Shown here piece after piece: positions 18,196 to 26,644 of a DNA stretch of 64,000 bases. The stretch is from Algoriphagus aquimarinus (GTDB lineage: Bacteria > Bacteroidota > Bacteroidia > Cytophagales > Cyclobacteriaceae), in contig NZ_VORW01000011.1 of assembly GCF_007997215.1 (NCBI RefSeq), forward strand, positions 62,001 to 126,000, written 5' to 3'. Numbering within the stretch: the first letter of the stretch is position 1; each line of letters opens with the position of its first letter. Position numbers and translations under genes: made by a program. Below the pieces are notes generated by a model. It did no database searches, was not told the origin of the DNA, and worked only from the letters and a program-made list of their open reading frames with translations.

Positions 18196-18326
18196 TTGAT
18201 TATAATTGTTTTTTAATGGTCAAATAGCCTGTCCCGATTTTTCTTCGGGAGAATCTCGCATGGTTATATCGTTCCAGTGTGTACATCCGCGACATGCCTG
18301 TCTGTCTCAGGCAGGCTCGATTTCAT
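18196..18326 (-). repeat. Upstream element copy B, interrupted by two palindromic insertions
   Basis: Read on the minus strand it begins with ATGAAATCGAGC at 18326, as in the copies at 35456 and 52280, and ends with TTGACCATTAAAAA just before the M28 gene. Relative to the copy at 52280 it carries a 19-nt palindrome-like insertion (GCCTGCCTGAGACAGACAGG) that shifts the frame, so its ORF stops at 18264. A second insertion after GCGAGATTC is a TCCCGAA-type hairpin ending CGGGACAGGCTA, at the same site as in the copy at 35456. A promoter element lies about 20 nt before the ATG. Confidence 0.65.
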
Positions 18327-18345
18327 GTGATTTGTCATATTTCGT

Positions 18346-18353
18346 CAAAGATA
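18346..18353 (-). promoter_or_regulatory. -7 element driving copy B and the M28 gene
   Basis: Exact TATCTTTG on the minus strand, 19 nt before the ATGAAATCGAGC of the upstream element. Transcription would therefore start just ahead of the element, making it the mRNA leader. Confidence 0.55.
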
Positions 18354-18361
18354 ATAAATGG

Positions 18362-18369
18362 TAACTTTG
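18362..18369 (+). promoter_or_regulatory. -7 element for the TolB-like gene
   Basis: Exact TAACTTTG, 29 nt upstream of the ATG at 18399. It lies back to back with the minus-strand TATCTTTG at 18346-18353, giving a compact divergent promoter. Confidence 0.6.
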
Positions 18370-18398
18370 CGCAGCAATTCTAAAATTTCAAATTCATA

Positions 18399-19508
18399 AT
18401 GAGACAAATCCTTGTTTCCCTGCTGCTACTTTCTTTTGCATGCAACCCAAAAACTGAAGTCCAAACGGAAATTCAAACTGAGGAGCACTCAGCTTCAGAT
18501 TCTTTGCTTCTGACTCGAGAGGAAATGAAGTATCTAAAAAACATCAAGCAACTGACTTTCGGTGGAAATAATGCCGAAGCCTATTGGTCATTCGACGATT
18601 CCATGCTGATTTTTCAATCCGATTATAGCGAATGGGGAGCTGAATGTGATCAAGTGTATTATACCAATTGGCAAGAAGATGATTTGAAAAATAATCAGCC
18701 GAAACGATTAAGCACAGGCCTAGGAAGAACTACCTGTTCCTATTTTCTCCCAGACGATAAAAGTATAGTATATGCTTCCACTCATCTTGGTGGCGATAAT
18801 TGTCCTCCAGTCCCGGAGAGCAGAACAGATGGCAAATATGTTTGGCCGATTTATGATTCCTTCGACATTTTCACAGCTGATATGGAAGGTAATATTACTT
18901 CTCAATTGACAAATGAGCCTGGTTATGATGCGGAAGCGACTGTATCTCCAAAAGGAGACAAAATTATTTTCACTTCTTTGAGATCTGGAGATCTGGAGCT
19001 TTACACTATGAATATTGACGGTTCGGATGTGAAGCAAATCACCTCTGATTTGGGCTATGACGGCGGTGCATTTTTCTCACCTGACGGGAGTAAAATAATC
19101 TGGAGAGCTTCAAGACCAACTTCTGAGGAAGACGTGAAGGTATATAAAGACTTGCTGGCTGAGGGTTTGGTCATGCCGACAAGTATGGAGCTTTATGTGG
19201 CAAATGCAGATGGATCTGATGCGAAAAAGATAACCGACTTAGGTAAAGCTAACTGGGCACCTTTCTTTCATCCATCTGGAGAAAAGATAATTTTTGCCTC
19301 AAATCATCAAACAGAAAGAGGTTACCCATTTAACCTTTTTATGATCAATCTGGACGGGACTGGTCTTACACGAATCACTCATGACGGGACTTTTGATGCA
19401 TTCCCAGTATTCTCCAATGATGGTAAATACTTGGTTTTCTCCTCCAATAGAAACAATGGTGGTACTAGAGACACCAACCTTTTTGTGGCTGAATGGATAG
19501 GAGGTTAA
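18399..19508 (+). CDS. TolB-like WD40/PD40 beta-propeller lipoprotein
   Basis: 369 residues with lipobox LSFAC. Repeated PD40 motifs are clear: VSPKGDKIIFTSLRSGDLELYTMNIDGS, FSPDGSKIIWRAS, HPSGEKIIFASNHQ and FSNDGKYLVFSSNRNNGG. They build a propeller like the C-terminal half of TolB, usually a scaffold for protein or carbohydrate contacts in the periplasm. There is no visible enzymatic domain and no neighbouring tol-pal gene, so it is a TolB-fold protein and not TolB itself. Partner unknown. Confidence 0.85.
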   Translation: MRQILVSLLLLSFACNPKTEVQTEIQTEEHSASDSLLLTREEMKYLKNIKQLTFGGNNAEAYWSFDDSMLIFQSDYSEWGAECDQVYYTNWQEDDLKNNQPKRLSTGLGRTTCSYFLPDDKSIVYASTHLGGDNCPPVPESRTDGKYVWPIYDSFDIFTADMEGNITSQLTNEPGYDAEATVSPKGDKIIFTSLRSGDLELYTMNIDGSDVKQITSDLGYDGGAFFSPDGSKIIWRASRPTSEEDVKVYKDLLAEGLVMPTSMELYVANADGSDAKKITDLGKANWAPFFHPSGEKIIFASNHQTERGYPFNLFMINLDGTGLTRITHDGTFDAFPVFSNDGKYLVFSSNRNNGGTRDTNLFVAEWIGG

Positions 19509-19589
19509 TTATTAAATAATTGCCATTACAAACAACTTGAATATTCTTCTTAACTTAAATCTTCAAATAAAACCGAAACCTCCTTAACT

Positions 19590-19808
19590 ATGAAAAAATT
19601 AAAATCATTATTCTCATTGATAATTTTGATTACGCTTTTCTCAGGTATGGCAATCACATCTTGTGGTGGAAAGAAAGATGTTAAAGATGAACAAACAGAA
19701 GCAGCGGATCATCCAGCTGATTCAGATAGTTCTGAACATCCTGCCGACGCCGACAGCACAGATCATCCAGCTGATGGAGATACTACCGAACATCCTGCAG
19801 AAGATTAA
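19590..19808 (+). CDS. Small HPAD-repeat lipoprotein
   Basis: 72 residues. The signal ends at lipobox AITSC, leaving a mature peptide of about 47 residues that is almost entirely acidic with histidines. Four units of the form (D/E)HPADxDS(S/T) recur about every nine residues (ADHPADSDSS, EHPADADST, DHPADGDTT, EHPAED). No cysteine besides the lipidated one. A metal-binding surface tether is possible because of the regularly spaced His and Asp, but this is inference. I recognise no named family. Confidence 0.75.
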   Translation: MKKLKSLFSLIILITLFSGMAITSCGGKKDVKDEQTEAADHPADSDSSEHPADADSTDHPADGDTTEHPAED

Positions 19809-19831
19809 GTTACATCAATCTTGGAATCAAA

Positions 19832-19859
19832 AAAGAGGCTGTCCATCGACAGCCTCTTT
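19832..19859. terminator. Bidirectional terminator between convergent lipoprotein genes
   Basis: Perfect 12-bp stem AAAGAGGCTGTC / GACAGCCTCTTT with a 4-nt loop. On the minus strand it is followed by a T6 run, so it serves the transglutaminase-like gene best. Confidence 0.88.
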
Positions 19860-19862
19860 CAG

Positions 19863-21212
19863 TTACATCTCATTTTTTCTACTGAAAGTAAACTTGGAAT
19901 TAACCTTTATCTGCTTTCCATCAATCTCTAGATAAGGATACGCCAGGAAATTTATAGGACCGGCTTCAGGACCAGGAGTCAACTTTAGATCTCTTCCTCT
20001 ACTCAGTTCTATCCTATTGGCGGGATGACGTCCAAAATAATAGGTTGCCAAAGCGGTATATTTATTGGCCTCGGAGATATCCACCGGCCACCATTTGCCA
20101 TCCGCGTAAAACTCCGCCCAACAGTGGTAACCGTCTATTCCACCTTCATCACGATCCGAAGGGATAGATGCTCCAATAGCAAACCGGGAAGGAATCCCCA
20201 CAGATCTAGCCAGAGAAATAAACAGAGAATGAAATTCAGTACAGTTTCCAGTTTTACTATCACAGGCATAATAAGAATCACCATTTCCATAATTTCCCAC
20301 CTTGGCATATTTCATATTATCAATGACGTAATCATAGAGCGCACGAGCTTGGATCAAATGAGAATCATTAATCTTCTCTCCAAGTGTTTCTTTAGCTATT
20401 TGCTCAAACTGCCCACCCGTTGGCATGAGTTTAGTTGATCCTAAATACAAGGAGACATCAGGATCAGGAGCATTGTATGGCCCTTTTTCTTTCCTTTTTA
20501 CGTGGTAGGCAAGTGAGATTTCCTCACCAGAATTTTCAGGACCAAGCTCTATAAAAAGAAGTTTGTTGCCATAGTTTTCCTCACGTATTTCTTGTGTGCC
20601 TACAGGCACTTTCTGTGAGATCAATTCTACCTGCTGAAAATCATCAGATTCCCCAACAGGAATCCACATTTTAGCAGGTCCATCCAAGGTCGGTACTTGG
20701 GCGGTATAGTAAAAAGTAAATTCATCACCACCTTCTATTACTCCAAGAAGCCTGTTGTTAGATTCTGCCATGGCCACCTTATACCATGTTTTATCCTCCT
20801 TGTTTTGCTTCCAAGAATAGTATGGCTTGCCATTGAACTTATGGACAGACGTAGAAGTGACACCCATAGCTCCAGGATCTCCTTCCATAAAAAAATCCAC
20901 ATCATAGACATCGCCACTTTCATCTACCAGGTCAACACAGGCAAAATGGCTTTTGGGGCCTAGCCTGGACAAGTACTCGGTATGTACCCTGACCAGTTTC
21001 ATCTTCAAATCATGGTTCTCATCTTTTACAGGGAATACTCCACCATTCTTTTCCGTTTGGTCAGCTATAAACACTTTTATGCCCTCTTCGATCTCATCTA
21101 TACTTACTCTCTCTGTAGTTTCAGATTTTTCTTCCTTTACTTCTTCTTTGCAGGAAAAAAGCAAAATGGATCCAAACAGAATAATGATACTAGAGATTAT
21201 TTTTCTTTTCAT
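19863..21212 (-). CDS. Transglutaminase-like (cysteine protease fold) lipoprotein
   Basis: 449 residues; lipobox LLFSC. The C-terminal part is a transglutaminase-core domain with the catalytic triad in order: Cys in TGNCTEFHSLFI, His in GYHCWAEFYAD and Asp in WWPVDISEANKY. Residues about 40-250 form a beta-rich region without a motif I can name. Bacterial members of this superfamily are mostly peptidases or amidases rather than protein cross-linkers. Envelope location is inferred from the lipobox. Monocistronic. Confidence 0.85.
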   Translation of the reverse strand: MKRKIISSIIILFGSILLFSCKEEVKEEKSETTERVSIDEIEEGIKVFIADQTEKNGGVFPVKDENHDLKMKLVRVHTEYLSRLGPKSHFACVDLVDESGDVYDVDFFMEGDPGAMGVTSTSVHKFNGKPYYSWKQNKEDKTWYKVAMAESNNRLLGVIEGGDEFTFYYTAQVPTLDGPAKMWIPVGESDDFQQVELISQKVPVGTQEIREENYGNKLLFIELGPENSGEEISLAYHVKRKEKGPYNAPDPDVSLYLGSTKLMPTGGQFEQIAKETLGEKINDSHLIQARALYDYVIDNMKYAKVGNYGNGDSYYACDSKTGNCTEFHSLFISLARSVGIPSRFAIGASIPSDRDEGGIDGYHCWAEFYADGKWWPVDISEANKYTALATYYFGRHPANRIELSRGRDLKLTPGPEAGPINFLAYPYLEIDGKQIKVNSKFTFSRKNEM

Positions 21213-21411
21213 TGTATTTCGGGATTTGGGCTAAAGATAGTAATCATTGCTGATGCATGTCAACTAGTATTAAAGTGTTACTAGTTTATCAAAGTACGTT
21301 GCATCTTTTTTAAGTTACCTAGTAGAGGGACTATTGTTTGAAGCAACGGGAAAAGTCTGGATTTGGCGGTCTTTTTGTTTATCATATCATCTAACCTACT
21401 GGAAAGTCATC

Positions 21412-21876
21412 ATGAAAGCTCTAACAACAGTTATTTTCGCTTCATTAGTATTTGTAGCCTGTAAAGCCCCAAAAGAAGATTCCCCAATTGAAGTGGCATT
21501 TTCCCCAGACGCTGAACACATTGAAGAAATCAATACGGAATGTTTCAGGTATGTTGGGAATAAAGACACTGTTCTACTTACCACTCACATTGACGGGACA
21601 AATATCACTGGTACCCTTGATTATGTGCTGTTTGAAAAAGATAAAAACAGCGGAACAATCGAGGGAGAAATTAGAGATAATAGGATAATCGCCGAATATA
21701 CTTTTATGTCAGAAGGAGTTACATCAAAACGCCAAGTAGTCTTCAAGAATACTGAAGATGGCTGGAAAGAGGGTTACGGTGAAATGAAGACCGTGGATGG
21801 GATTCCTGTTCAAGTCAATATAGATTCGCTGGATTATAGTCACCAGATGGCCTTAACTCCAATTCCCTGCGACTAG
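21412..21876 (+). CDS. Hypothetical lipoprotein
   Basis: 154 residues from the ATG at 21412, chosen because it gives a compact signal with lipobox VFVAC; the open frame continues to 21334 without a sensible N-terminus. The mature part is predicted mostly beta (alternating TGTLDYVLFEKDKNSG, TIEGEIRDNRIIAEYTF). It contains two cysteines, one in TECFRY and one at the very end (PIPCD), that could pair in the periplasm. I do not recognise the family. Confidence 0.7.
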   Translation: MKALTTVIFASLVFVACKAPKEDSPIEVAFSPDAEHIEEINTECFRYVGNKDTVLLTTHIDGTNITGTLDYVLFEKDKNSGTIEGEIRDNRIIAEYTFMSEGVTSKRQVVFKNTEDGWKEGYGEMKTVDGIPVQVNIDSLDYSHQMALTPIPCD

Positions 21877-22007
21877 AATCAATTCAACTCAGTTTTGACT
21901 TTCTCACGTCAATTTCCTAATTTCTAAACTCAACCCACCCAAAATCACCTTTTTCAGTGGCTGAAAATTTCAGTCCATATACTACAAATCCTTTTTAAAT
22001 TGAGTTT

Positions 22008-22934
22008 ATGAAATACTATACCCGCTTGGTTCTACCCTTACTGGTGACGCTTGCTCTTGGCTTTTCCAAGCTTTATTTTGGAGAAGAGTCTAAAGACTGG
22101 GTAGGGATATGGTCTTATTTACCTCACATCAATACGGTATTAATTATTTGCGGCTTTACTTGGTGCCTGCTAGTATTAATGCAGATTTTGAAAAAACTCT
22201 TCATCAAACAATATGATATTTCACAAGAGGACAATCTAAAAGCTAGGAAGGTTTTAACTCAGATAAACATCCTAGTGAAGGTGGCCAATTTTATAATTAT
22301 ACTGCTTGGTATAGGATTGATCTTGATTTCTTTCGAATCAGTCAGAAAAGTTGGTGTTGGCTTCTTTGCTTCCGCTGGAGTAGCTGGAATTATCATAGGT
22401 TTTTCTGCACAGAAAGCTATCGGGACATTGATTGCCGGAATTCAAATAGCTATTACCCAGCCCTTCCGTCTTGAAGATGCGGTCGTGGTGGAGGGTGAGT
22501 GGGGATGGATTGAAGAAATCAACTTGAATTATATCGTAGTAAGAATTTGGGATCTGAGAAGACTTGTGCTGCCGACTACTTACTTTTTGGAAACACCTTT
22601 TCAAAACTGGACCCGAACCTCAGCGGATTTGCTCGGCTCAGTTTTCCTATACACAGACTACACGATTCCTTTCGATGAGCTACGGAAAGAGTTGGATAGA
22701 ATTCTAGAAACCACTCCCCTTTGGGACAAAAAAGTCAAAGTCCTACAGGTGTCAGACGCGAAGGAATTCACCGTAGAAACGCGAATTTTGGTCAGTGCCA
22801 AAAACTCACCTACAGCCTGGGATTTACGTGTATTTGTAAGAGAAAAAATGATAGAGTTTATTCAGAAAAATTATCCAGAAAGTCTTCCTAAGACTAGAAT
22901 TGAGATGACACAAAAGGACATGAGAGATACATGA
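22008..22934 (+). CDS. MscS-family mechanosensitive channel
   Basis: 308 residues with three or four N-terminal membrane segments. The pore-lining helix and beta domain are recognisable: VGFFASAGVAGIIIGFSAQKAIGTLIAGIQI, then QPFRLEDAVVVEGEWGWIEEINLNYIVVR and the conserved PTTYFLETPFQNWTR. A soluble C-terminal alpha-beta domain completes it. Channels of this family sit in the inner membrane and release solutes on osmotic downshock. It is monocistronic, with no partner gene. Confidence 0.9.
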   Translation: MKYYTRLVLPLLVTLALGFSKLYFGEESKDWVGIWSYLPHINTVLIICGFTWCLLVLMQILKKLFIKQYDISQEDNLKARKVLTQINILVKVANFIIILLGIGLILISFESVRKVGVGFFASAGVAGIIIGFSAQKAIGTLIAGIQIAITQPFRLEDAVVVEGEWGWIEEINLNYIVVRIWDLRRLVLPTTYFLETPFQNWTRTSADLLGSVFLYTDYTIPFDELRKELDRILETTPLWDKKVKVLQVSDAKEFTVETRILVSAKNSPTAWDLRVFVREKMIEFIQKNYPESLPKTRIEMTQKDMRDT

Positions 22935-23162
22935 CTTATGAGCTATTAATGTATAGCCACTTGACTACGGTTGTTCCATGTATTTTTTCGGGAGCATAGT
23001 TGCTTTTTTCTCGAAAAGGCACCTATTTAATAGAAGTGATGCGGATGGTGGTGTTTAAAGGAAGTGATTTTCAGGATATCTCAAAGTATTTCCTGATCAT
23101 GATCGGCTAAGCAGTATTCTTCAATACTTGGGCAATATTGAATTATCGAAAAACTTCCTAAA

Positions 23163-24188
23163 TCAATATTTAAAGCAAGGCATAGAGGTTGTTCTGCCTG
23201 CTCCACGCTTATTCGTAGCAAGGAAGCTAAAACGCATACTGATCTCATGTGCGCCACCTGTATTCGCATTTCCCAAAGATGACAAGGTGAAATCATGGCT
23301 ATAGCCAATGTCTAAACCTCCACCAAGAGATATCCCTACTAGGCCAATGATCGCTTCGTGATTTGGCATATCATCTTTCTGTACAGGAATTCCTCTATAC
23401 CAAACTCCCAAAACAAGAGGCTGAATATTAATCTGAGCTCCCATATCTAGTTGAGAAAAAGCACCTTGATTCTTATAATTAAATGCTAAAGTCAATTCTC
23501 TTGTACCAGTTCTTTGGTTCAAAAGCTGAGATGAAGTGCCACCAGAAAGGTCAAACTTCACTCCTCCATGTGCAGATACCTTAATAGGTAGCTTACTATT
23601 TTCACCATCGATGAAAGAGATGTTTGGCTGAGTCAAATGATGTCCAGCTAAACCAAACCAGATATTTTCATTGTGATACACCATGCCAAAGCTATAGTCC
23701 ATAAACTGATGACTGATGCCGTCTCCAAGACTTTCTCCACTAGTACCACCTACGGCACCAGTCTGGTCGTTGATCTGACTTCCAAAAACCATATCTCCAA
23801 AGTACGCATCGCGGTCCATGTAACTCACCTGACCACCCATTCTCAAAAATGATCTAAATCCCAATCTCATTCTATAGGAGTAGGTAGCTCCGATCTCTGT
23901 CATGCTTAGATTTGCCATGCTTTGCTCAGATCTGTTTACAATCAGACCAACACCACTATTTGCACTGAAGATATAATGATCAGCATAAGCGGAATAGGAA
24001 TTGAATGACTGATCAAGACCGGGCCATTGGTTACGGTAATTGACACCAATTTGCGTCATCTCTGATGCACCAGTCATAGCGGGATTTAGATACAATGGAG
24101 CGGCATAGAACTGCGAATATTGAATATCCTGAGCACTGAGGTTTAAGCTTAGTAAGCTTAGGGCGATAAGCAGATATAAATTTTTCAT
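23163..24188 (-). CDS. PorP/SprF family type IX secretion outer-membrane protein
   Basis: 341 residues with a signal peptide ending LSAQ. The family N-terminus is clear (DIQYSQFYAAPLYLNPAMTG, then VNYRNQWPGL), followed by many amphipathic strands of an outer-membrane barrel. PorP/SprF proteins help deliver or anchor surface proteins exported by type IX secretion and are typically encoded just downstream of their client. That is the case here: the gene starts 3 nt after the SprB-repeat gene. A close paralogue lies at 26645-27688; both end in PCFKY. Confidence 0.9.
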   Translation of the reverse strand: MKNLYLLIALSLLSLNLSAQDIQYSQFYAAPLYLNPAMTGASEMTQIGVNYRNQWPGLDQSFNSYSAYADHYIFSANSGVGLIVNRSEQSMANLSMTEIGATYSYRMRLGFRSFLRMGGQVSYMDRDAYFGDMVFGSQINDQTGAVGGTSGESLGDGISHQFMDYSFGMVYHNENIWFGLAGHHLTQPNISFIDGENSKLPIKVSAHGGVKFDLSGGTSSQLLNQRTGTRELTLAFNYKNQGAFSQLDMGAQINIQPLVLGVWYRGIPVQKDDMPNHEAIIGLVGISLGGGLDIGYSHDFTLSSLGNANTGGAHEISMRFSFLATNKRGAGRTTSMPCFKY

Positions 24189-24191
24189 TTT

Positions 24192-26264
24192 CTATCGTAT
24201 TAGGGTGACCCCTCCAGTTCGAGTGAATTGCTCACCATCTCTGGAAGTGTAAGTAATCTGGTATAAGTAATTGCCAGGGGGTGAAATCTGACCTTGATAT
24301 ATACCATCCCAACCCTTGGACTCAAGACCTGAAACGGAATACATTTTTTCTCCCCATGTATTGAAAATATCCATGGAGAAGGTGGTAACGGCTCTGAGCT
24401 TAGGGATAAATGTGTCGTTCAGGCCATCACCATTTGGAGTGAAAGCATTTGGTATGGTAATAAACTCTAGAGGTGTATTTACTTGAATGATATTTTTCTC
24501 AATACTAGAACAGCCGTATATATCATAAGCAGTAAGGGTGACTTCGAACATTCCTGATGCTTGGAAAATGTGAATTGGGTCTTTATCCTTAGAGGCATTG
24601 CCATCTCCAAAAGACCATTCCCATCCTATAAAATCATCTGAAATAACACTTTCAAAAATGATTTCTTCATCTACTTGTACTTCAGGCTCACTGCTGATTT
24701 CTAATTTCCTATAGTCAAAATCCAATCTTCCAGACTTATTGATTTGACTAGGAAAATTAACACGGACTTCAGTTTGAGAAGTACATCCCAAGGCATCAGT
24801 AACCCGCACTTTTAAGCTTCCGGAAGAATGGAAATTGATCTCTCGAGTAGACTCTTCGCCTGAACTCCAACTGATTTGGTAAGGCTGCATTCCACCTTGA
24901 ATAGAAACCCAAGCTACTCCTGTAATAGCTCCGATAGCACAATCAACATCTAAGGTTGTTTCGATTCTTGCTTGTAAAGCTTTTGCCTCCTCTATGGCAA
25001 ATGATTTGGATACATTACAACCACTTTCATCAGATACAGAAAGGTGATAAGTCCCTGCAGGTAAATTTTCACGATTTAACCCAGCGGATGGATCATCAGA
25101 CCACTTAGTGGTATATTTTCCTGAAGCTCCTTTTATAGCTAAATGAATAGACCCCGCACTTGAACCAGCGCATTCTGAGTTAGTTTGATCGAGTATCTCT
25201 ATTTCCAGAGCGGAATCGGTACCCAATGCGAATTTCTTTTCAACCGTGCATCCTATGGCGTCGGTTACAGTTAAGGAGTAATCGCCCGCATTGACATCAG
25301 TTAGTCTGGAAGTGTTCTGACCATTGCTCCACTTATAGGTGTAAGGTGCAGTTCCACCTTGCACATTCACTTGGATTGCTCCATTACCAGCACCAGCACA
25401 ACTCTCAGGCTGAATAGTTTCTTTAACTCCCATCTGAGTAGCCGCCTTTACAGAATAAGATGCTTGGAATGAGCAACCGGTTAGATCTTTTATTATTACA
25501 CTATAGTCTCCCGCAGTAATATTGTTAAGATCTTCGGAAGTAGATCCGTTGCTCCATGTATAGGTATATGGCGCTTGACCTCCTTTTACACTTAGGTTTA
25601 TAGAACCATTGCTTTGACCAGAGCATCCCAGATCCTGAATGGACTCAGAGACTTGCATTCCTTCTGACGCAGCCTTGATTTCGAAAGTAGTGGTAACATC
25701 GCAGTTGAATTTATCTGCAACGGTGACAGAATAAAATCCTGGTTCCAAATTGGTAGCTTCCCAAGTATCCGTCAGTCCATTACTCCAGGTAACTTTATAA
25801 GGCTCGCCTCTTCCTACTTTCACGCTGATCTTTGCAGATCCATCTTTACCCGAACTACAGCTAGCATCTGTCTTCTCTACTGGATTTAGAATCAAAGGGT
25901 AAGGAGGTTGAACAACAATTCTTTCGGTATGGACTGTACCGACCGCATCAGTAATTACTACTGTGTATGTTCCTGAATAAAGGTCCGTACGGTCTTTGGT
26001 AGTTTGTAAGGTATTCCAACGATAAGTATATGGAGCTACTCCACCTTGCACATCGAGTATGATATGTCCTTTTTCAGCATGAGAGCAAAGAGCAAGCTTT
26101 CCCGAAACCGCAACTGTTATTCCTTTCGTAGCTAAAATTCTATTGTTCCCAAAATTGAGTTCACCTCTTTCAACAGCATACTGTGCTGAAACAGTAAAAC
26201 TGATCATCACACTCCATAAGAGTGGGAGTATCATTAGGCAATATGTAGGATATACCTTTTTCAA
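24192..26264 (-). CDS. SprB-repeat/PKD protein with CHU_C gliding-motility C-terminal domain
   Basis: 690 residues. The signal peptide ends near TVSAQ and uses a TTG start at 26264; the next ATG would remove the KK-rich start of the signal, so TTG is preferred. Six SprB-type repeats follow (GGxxPYTYxWSNG, then AGDYSVxVxDxxGC), a PKD domain (WEWSFGDGNASKDKDPIHIF) and a C-terminal CHU_C domain (ITIPNAFTPNGDGLNDTF...WGEKMY...GWDGIYQG). This architecture fits a cell-surface protein secreted by the type IX system and handled by the co-transcribed PorP/SprF protein. It is much shorter than SprB adhesins of gliding bacteria. Ligand unknown. Confidence 0.9.
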   Translation of the reverse strand: MKKVYPTYCLMILPLLWSVMISFTVSAQYAVERGELNFGNNRILATKGITVAVSGKLALCSHAEKGHIILDVQGGVAPYTYRWNTLQTTKDRTDLYSGTYTVVITDAVGTVHTERIVVQPPYPLILNPVEKTDASCSSGKDGSAKISVKVGRGEPYKVTWSNGLTDTWEATNLEPGFYSVTVADKFNCDVTTTFEIKAASEGMQVSESIQDLGCSGQSNGSINLSVKGGQAPYTYTWSNGSTSEDLNNITAGDYSVIIKDLTGCSFQASYSVKAATQMGVKETIQPESCAGAGNGAIQVNVQGGTAPYTYKWSNGQNTSRLTDVNAGDYSLTVTDAIGCTVEKKFALGTDSALEIEILDQTNSECAGSSAGSIHLAIKGASGKYTTKWSDDPSAGLNRENLPAGTYHLSVSDESGCNVSKSFAIEEAKALQARIETTLDVDCAIGAITGVAWVSIQGGMQPYQISWSSGEESTREINFHSSGSLKVRVTDALGCTSQTEVRVNFPSQINKSGRLDFDYRKLEISSEPEVQVDEEIIFESVISDDFIGWEWSFGDGNASKDKDPIHIFQASGMFEVTLTAYDIYGCSSIEKNIIQVNTPLEFITIPNAFTPNGDGLNDTFIPKLRAVTTFSMDIFNTWGEKMYSVSGLESKGWDGIYQGQISPPGNYLYQITYTSRDGEQFTRTGGVTLIR

Positions 26265-26550
26265 GAGTTTTGTAGCTGTTGGAAGTTCGACGACTTTTCA
26301 ACTTTCTTAATTTGTCTTACAAACGAGGATTAGTGTATTTCATTTTTAAGAACATTATTTTATGTAAATCATATACAACAAAATGATATTCTTATTTAAA
26401 TGGCTTATACCGAAATAAGTATAGAAATATTCTTAAAAACAACCCTTGGCAGAAAAGTGTCTAAAACGAAATGCGCCTTAAAAAAGTATTACTTTTCTTA
26501 AAATATTGCCATAATCAAAAAACATGTCAAATGATGCTTTTTTGTGATTA
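26265..26550. other. Intergenic region upstream of the SprB-repeat/porP operon
   Basis: With the following terminator and spacer this makes 380 bases between the upstream paralogue's stop and the TTG start. It is strongly AT-rich. No ORF, RNA gene or exact TAnnTTTG element was seen close to the start, so the promoter is unassigned. Confidence 0.5.
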
Positions 26551-26552
26551 CC

Positions 26553-26579
26553 AAAAAAAAAAGCCTGTAAAACAGGCTT
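26553..26579 (-). terminator. Terminator after the second porP/sprF gene
   Basis: Perfect AAGCCTGT / ACAGGCTT stem with a 3-nt loop. Read on the minus strand it is followed by a T-run of about ten. It lies about 65 nt beyond the stop codon at 26645. Confidence 0.88.
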
Positions 26580-26644
26580 AGAAAAAAAAATGTGAATTTT
26601 TTAAAGTTTTTTCTTGACAAACGATAATTATGTTATCAATCAGT

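Noticed and set aside
20025..20438. 137-codon plus-strand open frame
   Set aside because: Antisense to the transglutaminase core, where the Cys-His-Asp triad is conserved.
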